Notes: generated by a model not told the origin, from the sequence alone. A DNA stretch of 33,047 nt from Verrucomicrobiales bacterium (GCA_021648365.1 JAKISY010000053.1:1-33047), one strand, 5' to 3'; numbered from the stretch's first letter, positions 1-8,347 are shown. Numbers and translations: made by a program.

Positions 1-25
1 AGGAGTTGCGAAGAAATAAATCGCT

Positions 26-144
26 TAACTCAGCAAAGAGTTTTGTTTGGATTCAAGGCGAACTTCGACAGAGTTTAGCGGGCTAAATGAGTCGAATTTC
101 AACGCAGAAGCCAGACAAAAATCGAAGCGGAGTTGGGTGAGTTA
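26..144. repeat. Long imperfect palindrome (about 120 nt)
   Basis: The two halves are imperfect reverse complements around position 80-81. The core is TTTAGC (74-79), two G, then GCTAAA (82-87). Further out TTCGAC (64-69) pairs with GTCGAA (91-96), TTTTGTTTGG (41-50) with CCAGACAAAA (111-120), and TAACTCA (26-32) with TGAGTTA (138-144). No coding sequence is visible in it. As RNA it would form one long interrupted hairpin. It may be a mobile palindromic repeat or the 3' end of a transcript entering from the left; the sequence alone does not decide. Bases 145-258 hold nothing else I recognise. Confidence 0.6.
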
Positions 145-258
145 TTTTTGAGCGGCTCCTTAACTGCCAAGCCACCATCACTCCTGCAGAGACCCACTAA
201 CCTAGAAGTCCGGCTAAAAATATCGCCCCCATCTTTATTCGATACTTAGATTCCATCC

Positions 259-942
259 ATGACCGCAACTCAAAAAATATTCAAATATCAGATTTGGCAT
301 CTATTCTCGCTGGCATTTTTAATCCTTGCGCTAAAACTATACCTATCTAACAAACCTACCCTTCTCGACGGCATGCTATGGGGAATAAATACAAGCTCAT
401 GGTTTTGGCTAGCTTTAGCTGCCCCCATTATTCATCAAGTCTATGTTTGGCTCGTATGGCGATTCGAGCTGCATCTGAGAGTGTTTTCAAATAAACTAGG
501 CACCCAACAAGCCTTTAATCTTTACGCACTTGGATTTTCATTTCTTTTTCTTAGCCGTTTAGTTACAATTACCCTTCTTGCAATAAGCAGTAAAAACACA
601 CTGCATTTAAACCCAGTGATTGCGTATGTTCTTGCAGCTCTAATCACACCCCTTGTTATTTATCTTTTTTATTCAGTCAAAAAATATTTCACAATCGAGA
701 GAGCCTACGGGATTGATCACTTCGATAAAAACTACAATCAGCCCTTTGTGAAAAAAGGAATATTCAAATACACAAATAACGGGATGTATGTTTTTGGACT
801 TTTGGTTCTCTATTTGCCAGGGCTGCTATTTTTGTCCGAAGTCGCACTATTAGTTGCCCTATTCAATCATGTTTATATTTGGGTGCATTATTATTTCACT
901 GAGCGACCCGATATGCTGGTGATTTATGGCAATGCCCCATAA
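259..942 (+). CDS. PEMT/ICMT-like integral membrane methyltransferase
   Basis: This 227-residue protein is mostly hydrophobic, with about six predicted membrane segments. Its C-terminal third looks like the phospholipid/isoprenylcysteine methyltransferase fold: a Gly-Ile-Phe-Lys-Tyr...Met-Tyr segment, a hydrophobic helix pair, then a Glu-Arg-Pro-Asp-Met...Tyr-Gly end. In that family this part binds S-adenosylmethionine and methylates a lipid head group or prenyl-cysteine in the membrane. The usual Arg/His-Asn/His-Pro before Met-Tyr is replaced by Asn-Asn-Gly, so the activity is uncertain. The ATG at 259 is the first in frame and has no clear ribosome binding site. The gene is visibly more AT-rich than its neighbours. 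It stands alone, convergent with the M16 peptidase gene. Assignment to the superfamily is an inference from motif shape; the substrate is unknown. Confidence 0.6.
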   Translation: MTATQKIFKYQIWHLFSLAFLILALKLYLSNKPTLLDGMLWGINTSSWFWLALAAPIIHQVYVWLVWRFELHLRVFSNKLGTQQAFNLYALGFSFLFLSRLVTITLLAISSKNTLHLNPVIAYVLAALITPLVIYLFYSVKKYFTIERAYGIDHFDKNYNQPFVKKGIFKYTNNGMYVFGLLVLYLPGLLFLSEVALLVALFNHVYIWVHYYFTERPDMLVIYGNAP

Positions 943-1339
943 AATTCCATAACACAAATCCCCACCGTTCTTCGCCCATAGATGAAAAATCAGAGAGGAT
1001 CCATGTAACCATAAAAAGTCTTACCTCAATGGTGCTTAATTAAGCTACTCTGTCGTCTTTCTACTTTGCCTCGCAACTACTCCCCTAAAAACATTTCCAA
1101 CCACTTATCAACACTGATACGCATTTTTTAATGCCTTGCTTTTTCTTTCCTATCAGTGCTAATCAGTGCCATCAGTGGTTAAATTCTTCGATTTTAGAAA
1201 AGTATCGAGCCGTGTCTTTACATATGAGACCTCGACTAAAAGAGACGAGGAGCAGCAGGGTGAGTTGCGGGTGCTGCGTGATTTGAGAAGATATGTGATA
1301 AGTTAGGGTGGTTCTCTAAAATTACCCCTCGCCCCACGA
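943..1339. other. Gene-free convergent gap, 397 nt
   Basis: No convincing ORF lies here. The gap separates the 3' ends of two convergent genes. It holds the ATCAGTG hairpin repeat (1099-1180). At 1210-1300 there are smaller inverted repeats, for example GTCT/AGAC and CTCG/CGAG close together, and GCAGCA with TGCTGC. These could end transcripts from either side. I see no canonical GC stem with a T run. Confidence 0.5.
1099..1180 (+). repeat. ATCAGTG hairpin repeat
   Basis: The right arm (1151-1180) contains three ATCAGTG units at 9-10 nt spacing and ends in GTGGTT. The left arm (1099-1120) is the approximate reverse complement, starting AACCACT and ending CACTGAT. An AT-rich loop lies between them. 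A second copy of the right arm is at 31452-31484. The arms could fold into a hairpin in RNA. It belongs to the decamer-triplet repeat group described in the findings. Confidence 0.7.
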
Positions 1340-3874
1340 TCACTCCCCCGTCAAGCGCACCACCACTCGACTTTCATCCTGCATGTAAGTTCCCACAACA
1401 CGCATGATGTCCTCATTGTTCAGAGCAGCAATGCTCTGTTTTGTGCTTTTATACTTGTCCCAGCCTAAGCCCAATAGCTCATCCAAACCAGAAACGGCAG
1501 CCTGACTCTGACTGCTCTGCAGCCGAATCAGCTCCTTGCCGATCAGCGATTTCTTTGCCCGCTGCAATTCTTGTGCATCCAGCCCTAACTCGCGCATTCT
1601 TTTGATTTCATCCAACAGAACCTGCTGCACTTCCTCCAACTTCTCTGGCGAAGTAGCGGCATAAAAAAGAAAACAGCCCGGCTCTGGTCCCAACAACTGA
1701 CTTGCTCCTACCGAATAAGCCAAGCCGAGCTCTTCACGGATCTTCACAAACAAGCGTGACGACATATCACTGCACGCTTCATGCAACAAATCTAACGCGT
1801 AGCGATCTTGATGAGCCAGATCACAGGTGGGAAATCCCGCCATCAGAATAGCCTGCTCTTTATCATGCGTCAGCGTCACTACACGTGGACCATCGATCTC
1901 CGTAGCCAAGCCAATAGACTTACTGAAAGCCTGCCGCCCTGCTGCCATGCCTCCTAATTTCCCCTTCACCAGAGCAAGCACTTCGTCCTCATCGATATCT
2001 CCATACACCGTCACCACAGCGTTATGACCACAGATATATTGCTCGCTAAACTGTCTCAATACTTCACCATTCAGCGAAGCCACCGATGACTCAGAACCCG
2101 AAGATCGCATCGCATAGGGATGTCCTGCAAACAGCTCCTCTCGCAAACGTCGCATCGCCACCGACATTGGATGATCCTTTTCTGCTTTGATCCCGGCTAA
2201 CTGGTAGCCTCTCTCTCGCTCTACGGCCTGCTTCAGAAAAGCGGGGCGCAGCAAGGCGTCAGCCACCAGATCCATCAACAAGTCCAAATCAGGTCGCATC
2301 ACTTCACCCGAAACACTCAAGCTATTGTTACCCGAAGATGCACCAAACCCACCTCCCACCGACTCGATCTCTTCTGCTACCTGCTCAGCAGAGCGATTCT
2401 CAGTATCACTGGTCAGCAAACTTGTCAGCAAGGTATTCGCCCCGCTGGTGCTCTCCGTTTCTGTCAGCACTCCACCGCGAAACAAGGTCGAAACACTCAC
2501 CACCGGCACCCGTTTATCTACTTTCATCAACAAAGTGATTCCGTTGTCTAATATCACCTTTTTCACCTCGGCTTGCACCTGTTCCCCCTCGTCCACACGG
2601 GCTACCTTCAAGGTTCCCAGCGGGTTCAAGGATACCGAAGTCATGCCTTCATCAGAAAAATAACGACCCACCACGCTCGCCACATCGTCCAGCTTCACCC
2701 TTTGTAAGTTGGCGATATAATCACGAGTAAAATCCAAATTTTCCGCAAATAGCCAATTCGATCCTAGATCAGAAGCCTGACCATTCATGGTGGTCAAGAT
2801 CGAAAACTGAGAGTTCAATACCATCCTCATCGCTTTATCCAGTTCCGCTTGTGCCACGCCCCCTTGCTTGATCTCATCCAAGCCCTTGAGCAATTCCTCC
2901 ATCACCGCCTCACGTTTATCAGCCTCACAATCCGCAGCCAAGAGAAACAAGCCCGTATTCGCCAGACTATACGAACTAGCGCTGACTGAATGCGCCAAGC
3001 CCAACTCCTCTCGAATCCGTCGATAGAGTCTTGAACTCTGTCCTTGTCCCAACATCATCGACAACACATCCAGAGGTGCCCCATCAGGGTGACTCCCTCC
3101 CGGAATGTGCCATCCCAATCGCATCCGTGTGAGATCCGTAGCAAACTCCTCATGCCTCTCTCGTCGCCCCATTTGTAGCGGTTCGGTAGGCAAAAGTCCT
3201 AGACCACGTGATCGCCTCGGCACATCGGCAAAAGCCTCTGCCAACTGATCGTAAATTTTATCAGCATCGACGTCACCCACCACCACAAAAAACACATTGT
3301 CTGGAGAATACTCGCGACGATAGAACTCATACAAATCATCACGTGTCAAAGTATCAAAAATATCCAAATAACCAATCACCGGATGGCGCATCGGGTGCGC
3401 ACGAAAAGCAGTGGAAAACAGTTGCTTGCTCAACACCTGTCCAGGATTATCGTCCCCCATAGCAAACTCCCTACGAATCACCTCCTGCTCTTTAGTGAAC
3501 TCCTCCTCCGGCAAGCGTGAATGACAAATAGCATCCGCCAATACATCTAAACAAACTTCCGCCCCCTCACGTGGCGCATCGATCCAATACACCGTACGGT
3601 CAAAGGAGGTGTAAGCATTGATATAACCACCGCAGCCCTGCACCACTTCGGCGATCTCATTGGCGTCCCGTTTTTCCGTTCCTTTGAACAACATGTGTTC
3701 GACAAAGTGCGCCATGCCAGCCCCCATCTTCTCTCCCTCGTGCATACTGCCCACGCGGCACCAAGCCTGCACGCTCACCACCGGGGCACTACGATCCTCT
3801 TTGATGATCAGTTCCAAGCCATTGGGCAAACGCCGCACCTGAGCTGTGGTTTGTGGAAATTCTATCGCCGCCAT
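1340..3874 (-). CDS. M16 family zinc metallopeptidase, fused two-domain form
   Basis: The 844 residues hold two M16 (insulinase/mitochondrial processing peptidase) repeats. The first (about 10-425) has the inverted zinc motif His-Phe-Val-Glu-His at 56-60 and a downstream acidic ligand near residue 136. The second (about 437-844) starts with the same strand pattern but has Gly-Ala-Asn-Thr-Leu where the zinc motif should be, so it is the non-catalytic partner half. In many bacteria the two halves are separate genes; here they form one chain. No signal peptide is seen, so the protein is probably cytoplasmic. M16 enzymes degrade or process peptides in a clam-shell chamber. The ATG at 3874 follows the stop of the upstream gene by 13 nt, indicating an operon. 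Family assignment is firm; the substrate is unknown. Confidence 0.93.
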   Translation of the reverse strand: MAAIEFPQTTAQVRRLPNGLELIIKEDRSAPVVSVQAWCRVGSMHEGEKMGAGMAHFVEHMLFKGTEKRDANEIAEVVQGCGGYINAYTSFDRTVYWIDAPREGAEVCLDVLADAICHSRLPEEEFTKEQEVIRREFAMGDDNPGQVLSKQLFSTAFRAHPMRHPVIGYLDIFDTLTRDDLYEFYRREYSPDNVFFVVVGDVDADKIYDQLAEAFADVPRRSRGLGLLPTEPLQMGRRERHEEFATDLTRMRLGWHIPGGSHPDGAPLDVLSMMLGQGQSSRLYRRIREELGLAHSVSASSYSLANTGLFLLAADCEADKREAVMEELLKGLDEIKQGGVAQAELDKAMRMVLNSQFSILTTMNGQASDLGSNWLFAENLDFTRDYIANLQRVKLDDVASVVGRYFSDEGMTSVSLNPLGTLKVARVDEGEQVQAEVKKVILDNGITLLMKVDKRVPVVSVSTLFRGGVLTETESTSGANTLLTSLLTSDTENRSAEQVAEEIESVGGGFGASSGNNSLSVSGEVMRPDLDLLMDLVADALLRPAFLKQAVERERGYQLAGIKAEKDHPMSVAMRRLREELFAGHPYAMRSSGSESSVASLNGEVLRQFSEQYICGHNAVVTVYGDIDEDEVLALVKGKLGGMAAGRQAFSKSIGLATEIDGPRVVTLTHDKEQAILMAGFPTCDLAHQDRYALDLLHEACSDMSSRLFVKIREELGLAYSVGASQLLGPEPGCFLFYAATSPEKLEEVQQVLLDEIKRMRELGLDAQELQRAKKSLIGKELIRLQSSQSQAAVSGLDELLGLGWDKYKSTKQSIAALNNEDIMRVVGTYMQDESRVVVRLTGE

Positions 3875-3887
3875 TATGATTATATTA

Positions 3888-4340
3888 CTAACTGCTCAGC
3901 TCTGAATCCTGAGCACTGATTTCTTTTTTCGTAGCCTTGCTCACCGTTTTCACCTTCGTTTTAGGGCGAAAAGGTTCACGAAAAGCCTCGTCAAAAGTAA
4001 ACACCTGCTTGAAATCCGCCCGCGAATCATCGTCCGATTGCCCAAAGGCACCCATCTCGATCAGTTGAAAAACCATTTCGCCCACATCCTCAGAACAGGT
4101 CACCCCCCACACCTCCAGCACCGTCTCCGCCATCGGCCCAAATTCATCCAAAGCCAAATCGCGGAAGCCGAAGAGTAATTCCCGACCTGCCACATGCGGG
4201 TATTCTTCCCCCATTTTCTCCTGCTTCGCCCGTACCGAATGATCCAGAGCATCACGGAGAAAAACGTAAGCATCACTATCGTAACGATCGTCTTCTCTAC
4301 GGATTCTCACCACAGCTTCTTCAAAACCTATTTTCTGCAT
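3888..4340 (-). CDS. Minf_1886-like conserved protein
   Basis: This 150-residue soluble protein has no signal peptide. Its N-terminal two thirds match my recollection of the Minf_1886 family (Verrucomicrobia/Planctomycetes-restricted, TIGR04138): a start with an Ile-Arg-Arg-Glu-Asp-Asp-Arg-Tyr segment, an Asp-Ala-Tyr-Val-Phe-Leu helix, a Gly-Arg-Glu-Leu-Leu-Phe-Gly-Phe-Arg-Asp-Leu-Ala segment, and a Phe-Gly-Pro-Met-Ala...Val-Trp-Gly-Val segment. The family has no known function. The last 30 residues are Lys/Ser-rich and probably disordered. A GGAGG sequence lies about 14 nt upstream of the ATG at 4340, farther than usual. It is the first gene of an operon with the M16 peptidase (13 nt gap). 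The family name is from memory and should be confirmed by profile search. Confidence 0.8.
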   Translation of the reverse strand: MQKIGFEEAVVRIRREDDRYDSDAYVFLRDALDHSVRAKQEKMGEEYPHVAGRELLFGFRDLALDEFGPMAETVLEVWGVTCSEDVGEMVFQLIEMGAFGQSDDDSRADFKQVFTFDEAFREPFRPKTKVKTVSKATKKEISAQDSELSS

Positions 4341-4392
4341 ACTTAAATAGAACTCCTCCCATCTAAGAGTTCCAACCTCTACCCCTCACCGT

Positions 4393-4406
4393 CAAGTGAT
4401 CACTTG
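4393..4406. promoter_or_regulatory. Perfect 14-bp palindrome, possible operator
   Basis: CAAGTGATCACTTG is its own reverse complement. It lies about 53 nt upstream of the start of the Minf_1886-like gene on the minus strand, a position suited to control of that operon. No regulator for it is visible in the window. A chance palindrome is possible. Confidence 0.35.
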
Positions 4407-4541
4407 CAAATGGCGCAAAAACTAATCCATGCTCTGCCCTTCATCAAAATTCCGCAGTCGATTAATAAAAAATCGAACAAATCACGACTGCTACGGTCAA
4501 AATTAAGATCACAGCTAATATACCCCCAGCCTGCCCGATGA

Positions 4542-5112
4542 ATAACAAGCCATCTCAAAACCGACGGACGCGAATACAAACGCTCACTCTACGTACAAAC
4601 CCGCCGCTCCCAACCCGTCTCCATGCTCGAAGTCTTCGACGCCCCACAGATGGAACCCAACTGCGAATTGCGCAACTCATCCACCGTCACCCCGCAATCC
4701 TCAGCAAGAGCCCCAGGCCAAAGCGATGATCTCGATGTTCATGGGAGGTGGACCGAGTCACCTGGAACTGCTCGATCCCAAACCGATGCTCGACAAATAC
4801 GCAGGCAAAGACCTCAAGTCTCGCGGCATGCTCGACTCCACCATCGTCCAGTGGGGCGGAGAAATGGGACGCCTGCCGGTGATCCAAGATCGTGGAGCTG
4901 GCAAAAAACCCGGCCGTGATCACAACACCGACGGCTTCTCCATTTGGATGGCAGGCGGCGGCATCAAAGGCGGACAGATCAACCCCGGACGCCACATCGA
5001 ATACCCAGAAAACACCCGCCTGTGTAATCTCTACCTGACCATGCTGAAAAACTTCGGCCTCAACATCGATAAGTTCAACGAAAGCACCGGCGTGCTGGAA
5101 GAGTTAGGATAA
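4542..5112 (+). pseudogene. Chimeric remnant of DUF1553, DUF1501 and DUF1552 genes
   Basis: Four fragments of planctomycete/verrucomicrobial families follow one another. From about 4566 to 4700 one frame reads like the C-terminal part of DUF1553: a Ser-Leu-Tyr-Val-Gln-x-Arg-Arg-Ser-Gln-Pro segment, then Phe-Asp-Ala-Pro-x-Met-Glu-Pro-Asn-Cys. From about 4714 a different frame reads like the DUF1501 N-terminal region (Phe-Met-Gly-Gly-Gly-Pro-Ser-His-Leu-Glu-Leu). At about 4820 it jumps to the DUF1501 C-terminal region (Trp-Gly-Gly-Glu-Met-Gly-Arg, Gly-Arg-Asp-His-Asn). After about 4980 it reads like the DUF1552 C-terminus (Asn-Leu-Tyr-Leu-Thr-Met-Leu, then Ser-Thr-Gly). The frame from 4726 stays open to 5112, but each domain is far too short to work. 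I infer repeated internal deletions of a former gene cluster. The fragment calls are from memory of these families. Confidence 0.7.
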
Positions 5113-5137
5113 TCAAAGGCAAGGCAGGCGAAGCGCC

Positions 5138-5234
5138 CGCCATCAAGACGGCTGAAGAACAGCGGCGTCAAGCCACACGCACTCCAAGGACAGCTCATTT
5201 TATGGAGTGCTGCGGCTTGACGCAGCTTTTCTGG
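5138..5234 (+). repeat. Palindromic repeat, copy 1 (GGAGTGCTGCGGCTTGACGC type)
   Basis: The left arm (5162-5189) and the right arm (5203-5230) are reverse complements with few mismatches; the right arm includes GGAGTGCTGCGGCTTGACGC. The whole element matches the reverse complement of 19311-19411, including the outer AGACGGCTG segment. It lies between the end of the chimeric pseudogene and the convergent small membrane protein gene. It may act as a bidirectional terminator or be a small mobile palindrome. Confidence 0.75.
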
Positions 5235-5302
5235 ACGAACGCAAAACATTCGAATCCTCAATCCTCAACAAGTAAAGCAGCCCCTCCGCACTGTTCCTCC
5301 AT

Positions 5303-5650
5303 TCAATGGCATCCGCCACAGCCACCTGATCCACTTGAGATCACCTCATCTCTCGTTTGCGCCAATTTCGCCAACATAGTCAACAAACCAGCCGTCAAGA
5401 CAATCACACCTAGCAGCATCAACCCTTGCCACAAAGAAATCGATCCACCTAAATTCGTAACAGCCGTATGCAAAGGTTCTTTTATTTCCGCCATCCCATC
5501 CGCATTTGCGAGGATCTCATCAACATCAGAAATCGCCCAACCTATACGAATCGATTCCCCTAACGCTCCGATCACAAAGCAGATCAGCCCCATCGAAATC
5601 AAGCGGACGGATAGAGGCTTTTTGTTTTTCATACCAAATTCTAGCATCAT
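5303..5650 (-). CDS. Small two-helix membrane protein
   Basis: The frame encodes 115 residues with two clear hydrophobic stretches, near residues 15-35 and 74-94. A charged and polar stretch of about 40 residues separates them, and the tail is Gly/Cys/Ser-rich with a Cys-Gly-Gly-Cys motif four residues from the end. That motif could bind metal or form a disulfide. Three ATG codons are possible; the one at 5632 gives a 109-residue protein beginning Met-Lys-Asn-Lys-Lys, a more typical membrane-protein start. I do not recognise the family. It is convergent with the pseudogene and divergent from the ThuA gene. The membrane pattern makes it likely to be real, but no homology supports it. Confidence 0.5.
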   Translation of the reverse strand: MMLEFGMKNKKPLSVRLISMGLICFVIGALGESIRIGWAISDVDEILANADGMAEIKEPLHTAVTNLGGSISLWQGLMLLGVIVLTAGLLTMLAKLAQTRDEVISSGSGGCGGCH

Positions 5651-5784
5651 TAGGAAACTATTGCAAAAACATCATAATCCGTAGAAAAAGCCAGACACAA
5701 AAGCTCCCGATATACCATTTGATCCCCCGCACAGATTTGAATACAGTATCGTTTCATTCTAAACCTCTCACTACCTTCTTCACC

Positions 5785-6780
5785 ATGAAAACTTACCATG
5801 CCCTACTCACCCTCGCTGTGACTCTCAGCCTGACTCTAGGCAGTCAGCTCAGCCTCACCGCGCAAAACAAAAAGCCTAAAACTTGGGAGGAACAAAAGGC
5901 CGAGCGCTTAAAACCCGTAACAAACGAAGAAAAGGAAAAAATCGCAAAATCCATCCCAAACCAACTCACCTCGGCTACAGAAAAAAAACGCAAACTGCTC
6001 ATTTTCTATCGCTGCGAAGGCTTCGTGCATCCTGCCATCAGCACCGCCAACTACGCCATCCCTGAAATGGGCAAAAAGACAGGATCTTTCACTGCCGATG
6101 TCAGTGATGACTACAGCGTCTTCACCCAAGACAATCTCAAGCAATACGATGCCATTCTGTTCAATAGCACCACTCACCTCAAATTTCCCGATCCCCAACA
6201 ACGCGCCGCTATTCTCGACTTCATCAAAGCCGGCAAAGGCATCGTCGGCATCCACGCTGCGGGAGACTGCTTTCACAACTGGAAAGAAGGAGCCGCGCTG
6301 ATGGGTGGATTATTCAGTGGTCACCCTTGGACTGCTGGAGGCACCTGGGCATTTCGTCTCGACGAACCCAAACATGTGCTCAACCAAGCTTTCAATGGTA
6401 AAGGCTTCTGGCATCAGGACGAAATCTACCAATACCAACCCACCACCTTTGCAGGGCCAGAAAATCTGCGTATCATCGTTAGTCTCGACATGAGCAAAAA
6501 AATCGTCTCAGAAAAACTCGCCGATCCCAAATACGCCAATCACAACAAAGCCTTCAAACCTGGCAAACGCGAGGTTCCTGTCACTTGGTTGCGCGAATAC
6601 GGCAAAGGTCGTCTTTTTTACACCAACTTCGGTCACAACAAACAAACCTACTGGTCCCCCACAGTGATGCAACACTACCTCGACGGGCTGCAATACGCCT
6701 TCGGAGATTTGCCCGCTGACGCGACACCTTCGGCAAAAGCAAACAAAGTTACGCCCGCTTTAGCTCCCGAGAAACCTTAA
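5785..6780 (+). CDS. Secreted ThuA-domain protein
   Basis: The 331-residue protein starts with a signal peptide (Met-Lys-Thr, hydrophobic core, Ala-Gln near residue 27). A ThuA-like domain with a class I glutamine amidotransferase-like fold covers about residues 65-315: a strand with Leu-Leu-Ile-Phe-Tyr, a Gly-Phe-Val-His segment, an Asp-Ala-Ile-Leu-Phe-Asn-Ser-Thr strand and a Gly-Ile-Val-Gly-Ile-His-Ala-Ala-Gly segment. ThuA was first linked to trehalose/disaccharide use in rhizobia. Secreted copies are common in Verrucomicrobia and Planctomycetes near sugar genes, with no settled activity. I chose the ATG at 5785 because it gives a clean signal peptide; the frame is open farther upstream, but that part overlaps the opposite small gene and looks non-coding. 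The tail after residue 315 is Ala/Pro/Lys-rich. Confidence 0.85.
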   Translation: MKTYHALLTLAVTLSLTLGSQLSLTAQNKKPKTWEEQKAERLKPVTNEEKEKIAKSIPNQLTSATEKKRKLLIFYRCEGFVHPAISTANYAIPEMGKKTGSFTADVSDDYSVFTQDNLKQYDAILFNSTTHLKFPDPQQRAAILDFIKAGKGIVGIHAAGDCFHNWKEGAALMGGLFSGHPWTAGGTWAFRLDEPKHVLNQAFNGKGFWHQDEIYQYQPTTFAGPENLRIIVSLDMSKKIVSEKLADPKYANHNKAFKPGKREVPVTWLREYGKGRLFYTNFGHNKQTYWSPTVMQHYLDGLQYAFGDLPADATPSAKANKVTPALAPEKP

Positions 6781-6800
6781 TGCCTTACGGTCCATCCCTT

Positions 6801-7067
6801 TTATCTAGCTTCCCCTAGGATGGCTAGGTATTTTCCAGGGTTTTCATTGAATTTTGAAAGTTGATCGAAATCAGCTAGCCTAACAAGTTGATTGGCAATC
6901 ACATAGTCCACGGATGTGTCACTTAACTTTTCTCCAGATAGAATGCAAATTTGCAAAGGGTAAGGGTCTCCAACATCAGGCTCCACAAGGTCTTGTGCCT
7001 GAGCTCGGCTTTGGCACAAGAAAACTATAAGAGGAAGGAATAGCGTAATGAAGTTTGTATTTTTCAC
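6801..7067 (-). CDS. Small secreted protein with a degenerate YHS-like domain
   Basis: From a GTG at 7067 the frame gives 88 residues with a textbook signal peptide (Val/Met-Lys-Asn-Thr, hydrophobic core, Ala-Gln-Ala-Gln). A TTG at 7115 would add 16 residues and overlap the DUF1501 gene by 13 nt; I prefer the GTG because the signal peptide then starts at the N-terminus. The mature part has Pro-Tyr-Pro-Leu-Gln-x-Cys-x-x-Ser-Gly-Glu-Lys-Leu, the opening of small YHS-like metal-binding proteins common in Verrucomicrobia. The later Phe-Cys-Cys...Cys of those proteins is missing, so only one cysteine remains. It is the last gene of the DUF1800-DUF1501 operon. Function is unknown. Confidence 0.65.
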   Translation of the reverse strand: MKNTNFITLFLPLIVFLCQSRAQAQDLVEPDVGDPYPLQICILSGEKLSDTSVDYVIANQLVRLADFDQLSKFNENPGKYLAILGEAR

Positions 7068-7102
7068 GTTAGGAAAATGTGAAGAGCCGTTATTTGATCC
7101 GC

Positions 7103-8347
7103 TTAAGCGATGCAATCGATGTGTGGATATTTCGCTCCCAAAGAAGCTTCACTTTTCCCTCCAATCCATTTATCGATCACCGAAGCATAGACACTACGGA
7201 AATCCACAGTGTGCTTGAGGCTTCCACCTCCCCCTCCCTGTAAGTCCGTCAGACTCGGATGTTTGCCATGAATGCCAGACTTCACACCTGGTCCAAACAT
7301 GAACAAAGCAGAAGCTGCGCCATGATCCGTTCCTCGGCTGCCGTTCTCCTTCACACGACGCCCAAATTCACTCATGGTCATGGTAAGAACTCGCTCACTT
7401 TGCCCCTGAGCTTTCAAGTCTTTGTAGAAAGCTGTGATCGCTTCGTCGAGTTGGATCATCAAACGGTCATGATTGAGCCGCTGCCCTGAGTGTGTATCAA
7501 AACCACCTAATTGGGTATGATAAATGCGGGTACTCAAGCCGCTCACGATAAGAGCCGCAATCGTTTTGAGATTTCTCCCGAGCGGAGTGTTGGGGTAATC
7601 TACTTTAGCTTTGTATTCCTTCGCCATTTTACGGATTTGATCACTACTAGCATTGGCATTACCCGCTGTCATTTTGATGAAATCAGCATTGCTGGAGAAA
7701 CCACCAACACCGGTGGCATTGAGCTTGCGAAACACTGCCTTGCGCGCCTCTTGTCCCCGATCACCCGTATAGCGGTAAGAATCGGGATTACTAAAACTGA
7801 GACCTGGGTGCTCCTTGCCTACCAGTGCACGAGGCGTTTTACCGGCACCTACGGCGATGGCTAACTTAGGGTCGTCATTGCCCTTGAATGCGGAATCACA
7901 AGCTTTGCCTACCCACCCAAACATGGCACGAGTAGGATTACGCTGGGCTGTTTCCCAAATGTCTGTAGCGGTGAAGTGACTGAAGTTAGTGTCGGGATAA
8001 CCGACCCCTGGAATCGCTGCGAACTGCCCCTCTTCGTGCAAGGCCTTGATGCCTTTCATATTAGGGTGAAGGCCTGAGTAATCATCCAATTTAAGAACTT
8101 CTTTTTCATTGATGCGGGTTTCTATTCGCGACTTATTGTATTCAGGATCACCATAAGGAACCAAAGCACTTAAGGCATCATGACCGCCTGCCAGTTGTAG
8201 GATCACAGTGACTCTCTGTCCTTGCTCAGCCTTTGGGGCAGCCATTGCTGTATTGATAAGTCCGTAAGGTAGGACAGCGCCCACTCCGACCAGACCGAGG
8301 CCTTGAGACAAAAACTCTCTGCGTGTGTTGATAGTAAGTTTAGACAT
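7103..8347 (-). CDS. DUF1501 protein, Tat-exported
   Basis: The 414 residues begin with a twin-arginine signal (Arg-Arg-Glu-Phe-Leu-Ser near residue 9, hydrophobic core, Ala-Met-Ala-Ala cleavage region). Family marks follow: Gln-Leu-Ala-Gly-Gly-His-Asp, Asn-Phe-Ser-His-Phe, Gly-Gly-Phe-Asp-Thr-His, Ser-Glu-Phe-Gly-Arg-Arg, and Gly-Thr-Asp-His-Gly-Ala. Together these resemble the metal-binding positions of the alkaline phosphatase/sulfatase superfamily, to which DUF1501 is related; the enzymatic activity is not established. Length is normal for the family. It lies 64 nt downstream of the DUF1800 gene on the same strand, the usual pairing for these families. It probably acts in the periplasm after export in folded form. 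Confidence 0.92.
   Translation of the reverse strand: MSKLTINTRREFLSQGLGLVGVGAVLPYGLINTAMAAPKAEQGQRVTVILQLAGGHDALSALVPYGDPEYNKSRIETRINEKEVLKLDDYSGLHPNMKGIKALHEEGQFAAIPGVGYPDTNFSHFTATDIWETAQRNPTRAMFGWVGKACDSAFKGNDDPKLAIAVGAGKTPRALVGKEHPGLSFSNPDSYRYTGDRGQEARKAVFRKLNATGVGGFSSNADFIKMTAGNANASSDQIRKMAKEYKAKVDYPNTPLGRNLKTIAALIVSGLSTRIYHTQLGGFDTHSGQRLNHDRLMIQLDEAITAFYKDLKAQGQSERVLTMTMSEFGRRVKENGSRGTDHGAASALFMFGPGVKSGIHGKHPSLTDLQGGGGGSLKHTVDFRSVYASVIDKWIGGKSEASLGAKYPHIDCIA

Noticed and set aside
5506..5784. Upstream extension of the ThuA-protein frame
   Set aside because: The extra 93 residues precede a clear signal peptide and overlap the opposite small gene; a signal peptide cannot be internal.
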